Shown in pieces: positions 53,967 through 63,051 of a stretch of DNA of 64,000 bases; the first letter of the stretch is position 1; every line of letters begins with the position of its first letter. The stretch spans positions 186,001 to 250,000 of the forward strand of contig JACKNY010000003.1 of the NCBI GenBank assembly GCA_024234615.1. The letters run 5' to 3'. The position numbers were made by a program, and so were the translations under genes. The stretch comes from Pseudomonadales bacterium. Its GTDB lineage: Bacteria; Pseudomonadota; Gammaproteobacteria; Pseudomonadales; IMCC2047. The notes below the pieces were generated by a model. The model worked only from the letters and a program-made list of their open reading frames with translations, searched no databases and had not been told where the DNA came from.

Positions 53967-56534
53967 CTAAAGCGTACGCTCTACCGCTACCGAATCGTAG
54001 ACCTCAATCTTATCGCCAACTCTGACATCGGTATAATTCTTAACACCAATACCGCACTCCATACCATTACGAACCTCATTAGCGTCATCTTTGAAGCGGC
54101 GCAAGGACTCCAGCTCGCCTTCGTAGATCACTACGTCTTCGCGTAATACCCGAATTGGCTTGTTACGATAAATAGTGCCTTCGATAACCATACTTCCGGC
54201 AATCGAGCCATATTTTGGTGAGTTAAAGATATCTCGCACTTCGGCGACGCCCACAATTGTCTCTTTGTATTCCGGAGACAGCATGCCGGAAAGCGCATTT
54301 CTCACATCATCGACAATATCGTAGATCACGCTGTAATAGCGTAAATCAGTACCATTTTCTTCAAATACTTTACGTGCCGAGGCATCTGCTCTGACGTTAA
54401 AGCCAATAACAACAGCGCCAGTAGAAACCGCCAAGTTGGCATCAGTTTCCGAGATACCACCAACGCCACTGGAAACGATAGCAACCTTGACCTCTTCATT
54501 GCCGATTTTTTCCAACGCAGAACTTAAGGCTTCTAAACTGCCACGCACGTCTGTTTTCAAAACGATATTGAGTATTTTTGCCTGCCCTTCACCCATATTG
54601 GCAAACAGGTTTTCCAAGTGCACCGCTTGACGCGAAGCCTGCGTCTCTACCTTATGCAACTGCTGACGATATTCAGCCAATTCACGTGCCATTCGTTCAT
54701 TCGGCAACACCAGAAAATCATCTCCGGCATTAGGCGTCTCGGTCAGCCCTAATACCTCAACAGGAATTGAAGGCCCAGCGCGTTTCACCGGTTTACCGTT
54801 TTCATCCATCAGCGCTCTGGCACGGCCGTAGACTTTTCCGGCAATAATGGCATTACCCTGTTCAAGGGTGCCGTTTTGCACCAGCAGTGTCGCAACGGCA
54901 CCACGCCCTTTATCTAGGCGCGCTTCAACTACTACACCGCGAGCCGGCGCTGTCGGCACCGCTTTCAATTCTAAAATTTCAGCCTGCAACAGCACCGCAT
55001 CCAATAAATCGTCAATACCCTTTCCGGTATGCGCGGATACGGCAATAAATTGAACATCACCGCCCCAGTCTTCAGGGATGACTTCCTTCGCCACCAACTC
55101 ATGCTTAACACGATCGATATCGGCTGATTCTTTATCGATTTTATTGATCGCCACAACGATAGGCACTCCAGCTGAACGAGCATGCTGAATCGCTTCTTCC
55201 GTTTGCGGCATAACACCGTCATCAGCGGCCACTACTAAAATCACGATATCCGTCGCCTGTGCACCACGTGCTCGCATAGCCGTAAACGCCGCGTGTCCCG
55301 GTGTGTCCAGGAAACAAACCATGCCTTTCTCTGTTTCCACATGGTAGGCACCGATATGTTGCGTAATGCCACCTGACTCACCGGCTGTCACTTTGGTTTT
55401 ACGAATATAATCCAGCAGTGATGTTTTACCATGGTCAACATGTCCCATGACCGTAACCACTGGTGCTCGGGCAGCTTCTTCGCCCTCGTAATTGATACCT
55501 TGCAGCAATTCCTGTTCTAAATTCATAGGCTGCTCTAAACGATATTTATGTCCCATTTCTTCAACCACCAACACCGCAGTTTCCTGATCGATGCTTTGGT
55601 TAATAGTCACCATAACCCCCATTTTCATGAGTGCTCGGATAATATCCGTGGCCTTCACGGACATGCGTTGGGCTAATTCAGACACCAGAATATTGTCAGG
55701 GATGGCAACCTCTTTCAGTACCGGCGCAGCAGGCTTTGCAAACCCATGCTGCTTGAGAAACTTTGTCGGTTTGGCTAACTTAGGCTCAACATAAACTCTT
55801 TTAGAAACTGGTTTATGCAGAATTTCTTCTTCAAATATCTCATCCGCCTCTTCAATCCATTTTTTCTTAGAGGTTTTGGATTTTTCAACTTTTTTCGCTT
55901 TCTTGTCTGGCGTTTTTAGGGCTTCCCGCTCTTCTTTTTCCAGTTTGAGCCGCTCTGCTTCGCTAAGCTCTTTAACCGTTGACTCATCATCACTCTCGTC
56001 TGACTCAGCCACTTCTTGCTGTTGGTCAGCACCACTGGCAGAATCATCAGTTTGCGGTTGATCTTCAGTCACCGGAGCTACAATTTCGGCCTGTTCAGCT
56101 AGTGCTTGTTGCTCACGTTCAGCCTGCTCTGCCGCTAAAATCGCCGCCTGCTCTTCTTCAAGACGTTTTTCCTCTTCACGGCGCAGAACTTCTGCTTCAA
56201 GCTTCTCTGCACTTTGCTCAGCCTCAATGGCACTGCGCTTCACGTAGGTACGCTTTTTTCGTACTTCTACATTCACCGTTTTGGCGCTACGACCCTGAGA
56301 ACTTGAAGTCTTCAGCTGTGTCGTGACCTTACGCTTAAGCGTAATCTTTTTCGGCGCAGCATCGGTGTCGCCATGACAACGTTTTAAATAGGCCAATAAG
56401 GTTTGTTTCTCATCGTCTGAAACCTTATCCTTCGCCGTAACATGCTCAAGACCAGCTTCTTTCATTTGCATCAGCAAACGATCAACGGGAGCGCCTACTA
56501 TTTCGGCTAGCTTTGCTACCGTTACTTCTGCCAT
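53967..56534 (-). CDS. infB: Translation initiation factor IF-2
   Basis: A GTPase that brings initiator tRNA to the ribosome. It has 855 residues: an N-terminal IF2N domain (VTVAKLAEIVGAPVDRLLMQM), a long charged Glu/Lys/Gln-rich linker (about 60-270), and a second IF2N. The G domain has G1 GHVDHGKTSLLD, G3 DTPGHAAF and G4 NKID. The C-terminal domains end EVYDSVAVERTL. Internal starts giving shorter IF-2 forms are known in E. coli and were not assessed here. Confidence 0.96.
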   Translation of the reverse strand: MAEVTVAKLAEIVGAPVDRLLMQMKEAGLEHVTAKDKVSDDEKQTLLAYLKRCHGDTDAAPKKITLKRKVTTQLKTSSSQGRSAKTVNVEVRKKRTYVKRSAIEAEQSAEKLEAEVLRREEEKRLEEEQAAILAAEQAEREQQALAEQAEIVAPVTEDQPQTDDSASGADQQQEVAESDESDDESTVKELSEAERLKLEKEEREALKTPDKKAKKVEKSKTSKKKWIEEADEIFEEEILHKPVSKRVYVEPKLAKPTKFLKQHGFAKPAAPVLKEVAIPDNILVSELAQRMSVKATDIIRALMKMGVMVTINQSIDQETAVLVVEEMGHKYRLEQPMNLEQELLQGINYEGEEAARAPVVTVMGHVDHGKTSLLDYIRKTKVTAGESGGITQHIGAYHVETEKGMVCFLDTPGHAAFTAMRARGAQATDIVILVVAADDGVMPQTEEAIQHARSAGVPIVVAINKIDKESADIDRVKHELVAKEVIPEDWGGDVQFIAVSAHTGKGIDDLLDAVLLQAEILELKAVPTAPARGVVVEARLDKGRGAVATLLVQNGTLEQGNAIIAGKVYGRARALMDENGKPVKRAGPSIPVEVLGLTETPNAGDDFLVLPNERMARELAEYRQQLHKVETQASRQAVHLENLFANMGEGQAKILNIVLKTDVRGSLEALSSALEKIGNEEVKVAIVSSGVGGISETDANLAVSTGAVVIGFNVRADASARKVFEENGTDLRYYSVIYDIVDDVRNALSGMLSPEYKETIVGVAEVRDIFNSPKYGSIAGSMVIEGTIYRNKPIRVLREDVVIYEGELESLRRFKDDANEVRNGMECGIGVKNYTDVRVGDKIEVYDSVAVERTL

Positions 56535-56584
56535 TCTCAGCTCTCCTGTACCTTTAATGCTTTTACCATAATAAAACGGTTATC

Positions 56585-58114
56585 CTAGTTTTGTTCGCTC
56601 TGCTCGGCAAACCAGGGCTCACGGGCTTTCATAATCAATTTGCCTGCTCGCTCTTCATCAATTTCGTCAATCTCTAGCAGCTCGTCCACTGATTGTTCCG
56701 CCAAATCCTCCATGGTAATAATGCCTTTGCTGGCCAACATAAAGGCCAGATGTCTATCCATGCCTTCCATTTCTAGTAAATCTTGTGCTGGCTCCGCACC
56801 CTCTAATTCTTCTTCAGAGGCGATAGCTTGAGTTAATAACACATCCTTGGCGCGCGAGCGTAGTGCATTGACTATCTCTTCATCAAAGCCTTCAATCGCC
56901 ATCATCTCCTCAATGGGAACATAAGCAATTTCTTCTAATGTGGTAAAGCCCTCTTCGACCAAAACCGCCGCCAGATCTTCATCCACATCCAAACGTTCCA
57001 TAAAGCGCTCGATAATTGAACCCGTTTCCTGCTCTTGTTTAGCTCCGGCATCTTCTTCTGTCATTACATTGATGGACCAGCCCGTCAACTCGCTTGCCAG
57101 CCGCACATTTTGTCCGCTACGACCAATCGCCACCGCCAGATTCTCCGCAGCAACCGCCACATCCATCGAATGCGCATCTTCATCCATCACAATAGATTCT
57201 ATCTCCGCAGGCGCCAAGGCGTTAATCACTAGCTGCGCGGGATTATCGTCCCATAACACAATGTCAATGCGCTCGCCTGCCAACTCATTGGAGACAGCCT
57301 GTACACGCGACCCACGCATACCAACGCAGGCTCCCACAGGGTCGATACGACCATCATTGGTTTTGACTGCAATTTTGGCACGCGCTCCAGGGTCTCTCGC
57401 CGCAGCACGGATTTCAACAACCTGCTCAGAAACTTCCGGCACTTCAATTTTGAAGAGCTCTAATAACAGTTCCGGCGCGGCACGACTCACTATTAGCTGT
57501 GGGCCACGCACCTCTGGATTCACATCAACTAAAAGTGCTCGAATACGGTCATTCATCCGAAACATTTCTTTAGGAATCATATTTTCACGTGGCAACTGCG
57601 CTTCGGCGTTATTACCTAAATCCACGATAATCTGATCCCGCGTTACCTTCTTCACCGTACCATTCAACACTTGCCCGACTTGGTGACGATACGCTTCAAC
57701 GACCTTGGCGCGTTCGGCATCGCGCACCTTTTGTACGATAACCTGTTTCGCCGTCTGCGCGGCAATTCGCCCAAACTCTACATTTTCAATCTGTTCTTCC
57801 CACATATCACCGACTTGCAAAGATGCATCCTTTGCCTGCGCATCCTCTAAGGTCATATGTATGGTTGGCGAGAACTCAATGCCATCGTCGTCTTCATCGA
57901 CTAAGCCATCAGCCCAGACCATCCATTTGCGAAAACTCTCATAATTCCCAGTGCTTCGGTCAATCGCAACACGAATATTTGCTTGGTCGTCATCGCCATA
58001 GCGTTTACGAGTAGCGGTCGCTAAAGCCAACTCAATCGCTTCGAAAATGATTTCTTCTGGCACACCCTTTTCGTTGGATACGGCTTCTACAACTAATAGA
58101 ACCTCTTTACTCAT
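56585..58114 (-). CDS. nusA: Transcription termination/antitermination factor NusA
   Basis: Binds RNA polymerase and modulates pausing, termination and rRNA antitermination. The N-terminal domain starts MSKEVLLVVEAVSNEKGVP, then an S1 domain (LNGTVKKVTRDQIIVDLG) and two KH domains (GACVGMRGSRVQAVSNEL; VAIGRSGQNVRLASELTG). Two C-terminal acidic repeats (about 370-500) are each of the EDLAAVLVEEGFTTLEEIA type. The length of 509 is normal for gammaproteobacteria. Confidence 0.96.
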   Translation of the reverse strand: MSKEVLLVVEAVSNEKGVPEEIIFEAIELALATATRKRYGDDDQANIRVAIDRSTGNYESFRKWMVWADGLVDEDDDGIEFSPTIHMTLEDAQAKDASLQVGDMWEEQIENVEFGRIAAQTAKQVIVQKVRDAERAKVVEAYRHQVGQVLNGTVKKVTRDQIIVDLGNNAEAQLPRENMIPKEMFRMNDRIRALLVDVNPEVRGPQLIVSRAAPELLLELFKIEVPEVSEQVVEIRAAARDPGARAKIAVKTNDGRIDPVGACVGMRGSRVQAVSNELAGERIDIVLWDDNPAQLVINALAPAEIESIVMDEDAHSMDVAVAAENLAVAIGRSGQNVRLASELTGWSINVMTEEDAGAKQEQETGSIIERFMERLDVDEDLAAVLVEEGFTTLEEIAYVPIEEMMAIEGFDEEIVNALRSRAKDVLLTQAIASEEELEGAEPAQDLLEMEGMDRHLAFMLASKGIITMEDLAEQSVDELLEIDEIDEERAGKLIMKAREPWFAEQSEQN

Positions 58115-58150
58115 TTCACTTTGCCTCGTTAGAAACCCAACGGTAATGCA

Positions 58151-58609
58151 TTAACCGAACTGGGGTACTATATTTGCTTTTTCAATACTTTCAATGGGCA
58201 AAAAATACTCGTGCTGATCTACCACGAGACTTACCTCATCATTTTCAACCGCTCGTAAAATACCTTTAAATCTTCGCCTTCCTTCAAACGGGCGGCGCAG
58301 CTTTACGTTGATTACGTGCCCCACATATTTGAGATAATGCTCAACAATGAAAAGCGGACGGTCCATTCCCGGAGAAGAGACCTCTAATACATATTCTCCC
58401 GAAATAGGGTCTTCTACATCAAATAGACTACTGACCTGTCGACTCACCTCTTCACAATCCGATAGTTTGACGCCATCGTCATGATCAATATATATACGTA
58501 CCGTCTTACGCTGGTCCAGCGTTAAGCACTCTATGCCCCATAGCTGCAAATCCTGAGCTTTAACTACCGGCTCAACCAAAGCGGCTAACTTTGCATCACT
58601 CTGCACCAC
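58151..58609 (-). CDS. rimP: Ribosome maturation factor RimP
   Basis: A 30S assembly factor of 152 residues. Marks are LQLWGIECLTLDQRKTVRIYID, SLFDVEDPISGEYVLEVSSPGMDRPL and the C-terminal SH3-like domain ending ANIVPQF. The start is a GTG at 58609 with AAGGTG upstream. It is the first gene of the rimP-nusA-infB-rbfA-truB-rpsO-pnp block. Confidence 0.94.
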   Translation of the reverse strand: MVQSDAKLAALVEPVVKAQDLQLWGIECLTLDQRKTVRIYIDHDDGVKLSDCEEVSRQVSSLFDVEDPISGEYVLEVSSPGMDRPLFIVEHYLKYVGHVINVKLRRPFEGRRRFKGILRAVENDEVSLVVDQHEYFLPIESIEKANIVPQFG

Positions 58610-59109
58610 TCATTCACCTTGCGGATTGCCAACCACAGTACGCAATAAACGGACATATCGCCCAAACTTTACCTTACCGCACACAATTCTTTACTAGCTG
58701 CTGAGAAACAAAAAGCCCCTAAAAAGGGGCTTCTCACAAAATATATTGGCAATGCCAAGCACTTCCAATTTCTATCAATAAGCTCAGCGGCGGATTGTAA
58801 ACTCTTTCGACAATAGATTCAACGCCGTTTTCAAGCCCCCTTCTAACCCTCAGCTATCCTGACTTTTTATCTATTGCACTGTAGTCACAGCAAATTGGCT
58901 TACAGTATATTTTATTGGCTTTTCTCCAAGGCCGCCTATACTTAAAAACAGACCATTAAATAGCCTGATCATTCTTATGGGTAAACAGGATACTTAACAT
59001 CAATCCTATAAAAATATTGCACGCTACCACTATCTATAAGAGCGCGTATATTTTTCAGCTGAGTAATGCTGCAACCCGCTAAAGGGCACTCCTTGAGAAA
59101 CCAGCTTAA
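58610..59109. other. 500-base spacer between rimP and the sensor kinase
   Basis: A divergent gap that must hold the promoters of the rimP and kinase units. It contains one strong hairpin (58713-58732). I looked for the tRNA and secG genes that often precede rimP and see none: there is no T-loop motif or tRNA fold on either strand. A TATACT lies near 58937 on the plus strand without a clear -35. Confidence 0.5.
58713..58732 (-). terminator. Orphan terminator upstream of rimP
   Basis: AAGCCCC and GGGGCTT pair around a six-base loop. On the minus strand it is followed by TTTTTGTTT. It points towards rimP, yet no minus-strand gene lies above it in the window. Confidence 0.7.
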
Positions 59110-61776
59110 ATGAAATCATCACCTCTTATAAAGCATTATCTCCCGATACTTTTGGTATTTTTAATAGGTGTCTTTTTATCCTTTTTCGCACAACACTATA
59201 TCGTTAGTGAAGACAGACAACAAAAATTAGCCGCCTTCGAAACATTAGCCTCAACCTCCACCGCTAAATTACAGGATGAGAAAAGAAGGCACCTCGTTAT
59301 ATTAAATACGCTTAGCGCGGCAATTTCAGGTTACCCGCAAATTATCTCTTCTTCACAATTCGATCTGCTTTCAGCGCAGATAATGTCCGACATTCCAGCG
59401 CTAAACCGCCTTCTTGTCGTCACTACAACCAGCAATACAGATAGCGGCGCCATTAAAGTACCGGTCTCTTCTAACCCAGAAAGTTGGTATAAAATTGATT
59501 ATGCTTATCCCAAACAGGGTATTGGGAAAGCGAATACCATCAGCAAGGTGGTTTATAATTATCGCGCCCTAAGCGCAAATATTGGCCTCGATACAACCGT
59601 GCCAACCATTGGCTATCTTATTGGTGAAATAAACGTAGATATCGCTTTTTCAAGCGCCTTGTCCGATATCATCCCTGCTTGGCTCGATATTTATATATAC
59701 AAACACGGAGCCAATGGCGAGCCAGAGTTCTTTTATTCCTATCCACCGAACCCTGATCACGCAAGTTCGAGCACACAGATTAACCCCACCCAGCCACCGA
59801 ATAAATTCGCCATCTACCACCCTCACCAGGTAAAAACGGATACAGACAGTCTTTCCATTTTATATTTACCGAGAGACAATACTTTTTTTGAACCCAACGC
59901 GTTAACGAAATGGGGGCCTTTACTATCCGGATTATTACTCACCCTGATTGCAACTATTTATCTTCATACGCTGCTCAAGCGCAGTGACACGATAACCGCG
60001 CTAGTCAAAGCCCGCACCCAAGAATTGCTTGAAGCTGCAGACTCATTACGAGAAGAATCTCACAAAAGACAAGATTTAGTCGATCAGCTGTCGGAATCTG
60101 ACAAACAACTGCGTGCAGTGATAAATTCTGTTGATGGTATGTTTTGGGAGCGCGACCTGACTCAGGATCGATTTAATTTTATCAGCGAGCACGTTGAAAA
60201 GCTCATGGGCTATACCAAGGAAGATGTGTTAGATGATGTCAACCTGCTTATGTCCCGCTTTCTTCCGGAATATGAGAAAAAATTCCAAGACTCCATCCGT
60301 CAAGCCAAGGAAGAAGATGAACCGCTTCAACTAGAGGCACAAACCCGGCGCGCCGACAACCAGATAATTTGGGTACGAATAATTTATTCCGTCGTTTTTG
60401 CAAACGGGCAACCCGCTAAAGTGCGTGGTGTTACCATGGATGTTACAAAATACAAAAAAATGGGGGAGGAACGTGGGAAGCTCATGGAGAGTATTAGCCA
60501 ATCCCAACAAAAACTCACCTCTTTGATCAATTCAATTGATGGCGTGCTTTGGCAATTTAATCTTGACCCACCTCAATATACCTATGTTAGCAAACAGGTG
60601 GAGAACTTTCTTGGCTGCAATACAAAGGACATCCTTGACGACCCTCAATACATTAAAAAAAGAGTAGTACGTGAAGATGCCGAGCATCTTCGTAAAGAAT
60701 TGCCCGGTTTATTTAGCCAAGATATTCGCAGCCGGAATGTAGAGTTTCGCTTAATCAGAGATGACGGCAAACTGGTGTATATTCGCAATATCGTAACGCC
60801 CATCATGGAGCATGGAGAGGTAACTAGTTTTCATGGTGTCATGCTTGATGTTACCCGTGAAAAGAAAATGCAGGAGGAGCACGACTCGCTCAGTGAACAG
60901 CTTAAACAGGCACAAAAACTGGAGTCCATCGGCCAGCTCGCAGCGGGTATAGCACACGAAATTAATACACCAACTCAATTTGTTGGTGACAATATCCGCT
61001 ATCTGCAAGATAGCTTTGCGGATTTAAGGCAGCTTTACGAATTATACTCTGAGCTCCTTACCAGCCTAGAAAACGGGGGGGATAACAAGCCTTTTCTGGA
61101 AAAGATCAAACTCTATGAAAAAGAAATTGATCTGGCCTTTTTATTTAAGGACATTCCATCCTCTATTGAACAGTCCCTAGAAGGCACCACTCGCATACGA
61201 GATATCGTGAAAGCGATGAAAGAGTTTTCTCACCCCGGCTCAACCTGCAAAGTACAGACGGATTTGAATCGTGCCATTGAAAGCACTATTACCGTAGCGC
61301 GCAATGAATGGAAATATTTAGCGGAAATGGAAACTGAGTTGGCCGATGATTTGCCGGCGGTGATGCTGTTACCGGGTGAGTTTAATCAAGTTATTCTAAA
61401 CATTATTGTTAATGCTGCTCACGCCATCGAAGAAAAAAGAACCCATTCAGAACCAGACAAGCTGGGGACAATTAAAATACGTACAGAACAGCAGGATAAC
61501 TCTATACTGATCAGTATTAGCGATACGGGCAACGGTATTCCGGAGAATATCAAAGAGCGCGTGTTCGATCCCTTTTTCACTACTAAGCAGGTAGGTAAGG
61601 GAACCGGGCAAGGTTTGGCCATTGCCTACTCAGTGGTCGTCGACAAGCATCAGGGGAAAATAACCGTAGAAAGCACACCGGGAGAAGGAACAACTTTCTA
61701 CATTAAATTGCCGATTGAAAATACATTAGAAATTCCACAAACCGAATCCGGCACTCCCACAGCAATGGCGAGCTAG
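59110..61776 (+). CDS. CHASE-like/PAS sensor histidine kinase
   Basis: An 888-residue membrane kinase. TM1 (about 8-28) and TM2 (about 268-290) flank a periplasmic domain of about 240 residues that looks like a CHASE-type sensor (LASTSTAKLQDEKRRHLVIL onwards). Two cytoplasmic PAS/PAC domains follow (about 335-450, GMFWERDLTQDRFNFISEHV; and 470-590, GVLWQFNLDPPQYTYVSKQV). Next is HisKA with H616 in GIAHEINTPTQF, and HATPase (NIIVNAAHAIEE, DTGNGIPENI, GKGTGQGLAIAYSVV). There is no attached receiver. The two response regulators just downstream are the likely partners. The signal is unknown. Confidence 0.88.
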   Translation: MKSSPLIKHYLPILLVFLIGVFLSFFAQHYIVSEDRQQKLAAFETLASTSTAKLQDEKRRHLVILNTLSAAISGYPQIISSSQFDLLSAQIMSDIPALNRLLVVTTTSNTDSGAIKVPVSSNPESWYKIDYAYPKQGIGKANTISKVVYNYRALSANIGLDTTVPTIGYLIGEINVDIAFSSALSDIIPAWLDIYIYKHGANGEPEFFYSYPPNPDHASSSTQINPTQPPNKFAIYHPHQVKTDTDSLSILYLPRDNTFFEPNALTKWGPLLSGLLLTLIATIYLHTLLKRSDTITALVKARTQELLEAADSLREESHKRQDLVDQLSESDKQLRAVINSVDGMFWERDLTQDRFNFISEHVEKLMGYTKEDVLDDVNLLMSRFLPEYEKKFQDSIRQAKEEDEPLQLEAQTRRADNQIIWVRIIYSVVFANGQPAKVRGVTMDVTKYKKMGEERGKLMESISQSQQKLTSLINSIDGVLWQFNLDPPQYTYVSKQVENFLGCNTKDILDDPQYIKKRVVREDAEHLRKELPGLFSQDIRSRNVEFRLIRDDGKLVYIRNIVTPIMEHGEVTSFHGVMLDVTREKKMQEEHDSLSEQLKQAQKLESIGQLAAGIAHEINTPTQFVGDNIRYLQDSFADLRQLYELYSELLTSLENGGDNKPFLEKIKLYEKEIDLAFLFKDIPSSIEQSLEGTTRIRDIVKAMKEFSHPGSTCKVQTDLNRAIESTITVARNEWKYLAEMETELADDLPAVMLLPGEFNQVILNIIVNAAHAIEEKRTHSEPDKLGTIKIRTEQQDNSILISISDTGNGIPENIKERVFDPFFTTKQVGKGTGQGLAIAYSVVVDKHQGKITVESTPGEGTTFYIKLPIENTLEIPQTESGTPTAMAS

Positions 61777-61847
61777 AAACAGTATGTACGATGGACTAAA
61801 TATATGATGAAGGGTATGGAGCAGGCTAAAAAGGAGGGCTACCACCG

Positions 61848-63041
61848 ATGAAACGTGTACTATTTGTCGATGATGAAACAAGTATTTTAGATGGTTTACG
61901 CAGAATGCTCAGACCTTACCGAAATGAATGGGAGATGTCATTTGCCGAAAGTGGCGAACAGGCGCTTGCGCTCATGGAGGATGCCGTATTTGATGTAGTC
62001 GTTAGTGACATGAAAATGCCAGGTATCAATGGCGTCGAACTTCTGACTAAAATTAAAAACCAATATCCTGACACGATTCGCATTGCCCTTTCCGGCCATG
62101 CCGAAATGGAAATGTTGTTGGAAAGCGTGCAGGTAACCCACCAGTTTCTAGCCAAACCATCCGATGCAGAACATATTAGAAATGTGGTTTCTCAAGCCTT
62201 TGCTCTTAGAAGTATGCTGGAAGATGAAAAGCTGCGATCCTGCATAGCCAGCATTGATATACTGCCTAGTCTGCCTGACCTCTATGCACGGGTCATGGAG
62301 GTAGCAGCTTCTCCTGATGGAACATTAAGAGATATCGGGAGCATCGTCGGCGAAGATATCAGCATGAGCGCAAAATTGCTTAAAATAGTCAATTCTGCTT
62401 ATTTTGGTTTGGCCCGGGATGTCTCATCGCCGGAAGAGGCAACCACAATACTCGGCTTAAATATTATTCGAAGCCTGATTCTTTCGGTCAAAATTTTCAG
62501 TAGTTTTGAGAAAAACGACTGTGCATTGAATTTGCAACAGCTTAACCGTCATTGCCAAAATGTTGCTTTTTTAGCCAAAGCCATTGCCCAACACGAAAAT
62601 CAACCCCGAAGAATATGCGACTTATCCTTTATGTCCGGGCTGTTACACGATATCGGCAAGCTTGTTCTCGCAACGGCCTATGTCGATAAATTTTCCAAGA
62701 CGCTCAACTCAAGTCAACCTTATGAAGCCTGGGAAGAAGAACAAAATATTTTCGGTATTTCACATGCCCAAATAGGCGCCTATTTATTGGGCGTCTGGAA
62801 TTTACCCAGTTCGGTCGTAGAAGCAGTCGCCTATCACCATATACCGGATAAAGCCATTGAGCATTCTTTCTCACCCTTAACGGCAACTCATATCGCCGAT
62901 GCTTTGCTTCTTGAGCTTGAAACCAATAACCGGGATGAACAAGAGCCCGCATTTTGCGTGGACTATGTCGCTCAATTTGCTGATGCCGAAAAGATCAATG
63001 ACTGGCGCGCACTCACTGTAGAATTATTTGGGGGAGGTTAA
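61848..63041 (+). CDS. Response regulator with HDOD output domain
   Basis: 397 residues. The receiver (about 3-120) has the acidic pair VDDE and phosphoacceptor D54 in VVSDMKMPG; the usual Lys is in FLAKPSD. The HDOD domain (about 135-330) starts LPSLPDLYARVMEVAASPDG and has IVGEDISMSAKLLKIVNSAYFG. Its HD pair is intact in GLLHDIGKLVL, with a later AYHHIPD. HDOD proteins are signalling scaffolds of mostly unknown activity. AAGGAGGG precedes the start. Confidence 0.88.
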   Translation: MKRVLFVDDETSILDGLRRMLRPYRNEWEMSFAESGEQALALMEDAVFDVVVSDMKMPGINGVELLTKIKNQYPDTIRIALSGHAEMEMLLESVQVTHQFLAKPSDAEHIRNVVSQAFALRSMLEDEKLRSCIASIDILPSLPDLYARVMEVAASPDGTLRDIGSIVGEDISMSAKLLKIVNSAYFGLARDVSSPEEATTILGLNIIRSLILSVKIFSSFEKNDCALNLQQLNRHCQNVAFLAKAIAQHENQPRRICDLSFMSGLLHDIGKLVLATAYVDKFSKTLNSSQPYEAWEEEQNIFGISHAQIGAYLLGVWNLPSSVVEAVAYHHIPDKAIEHSFSPLTATHIADALLLELETNNRDEQEPAFCVDYVAQFADAEKINDWRALTVELFGGG

Positions 63042-63051
63042 TTAATTTTTC

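Noticed and set aside
56940..57635. A 231-codon open frame on the plus strand inside nusA
   Set aside because: It is antisense to a fully supported nusA, is Ser/Thr/Ile/Arg-rich as expected of a reverse frame, and has no recognisable domain.
58610..59109. Possible tRNA genes upstream of rimP, as in many relatives
   Set aside because: No T-loop or D-loop consensus and no cloverleaf could be found on either strand.
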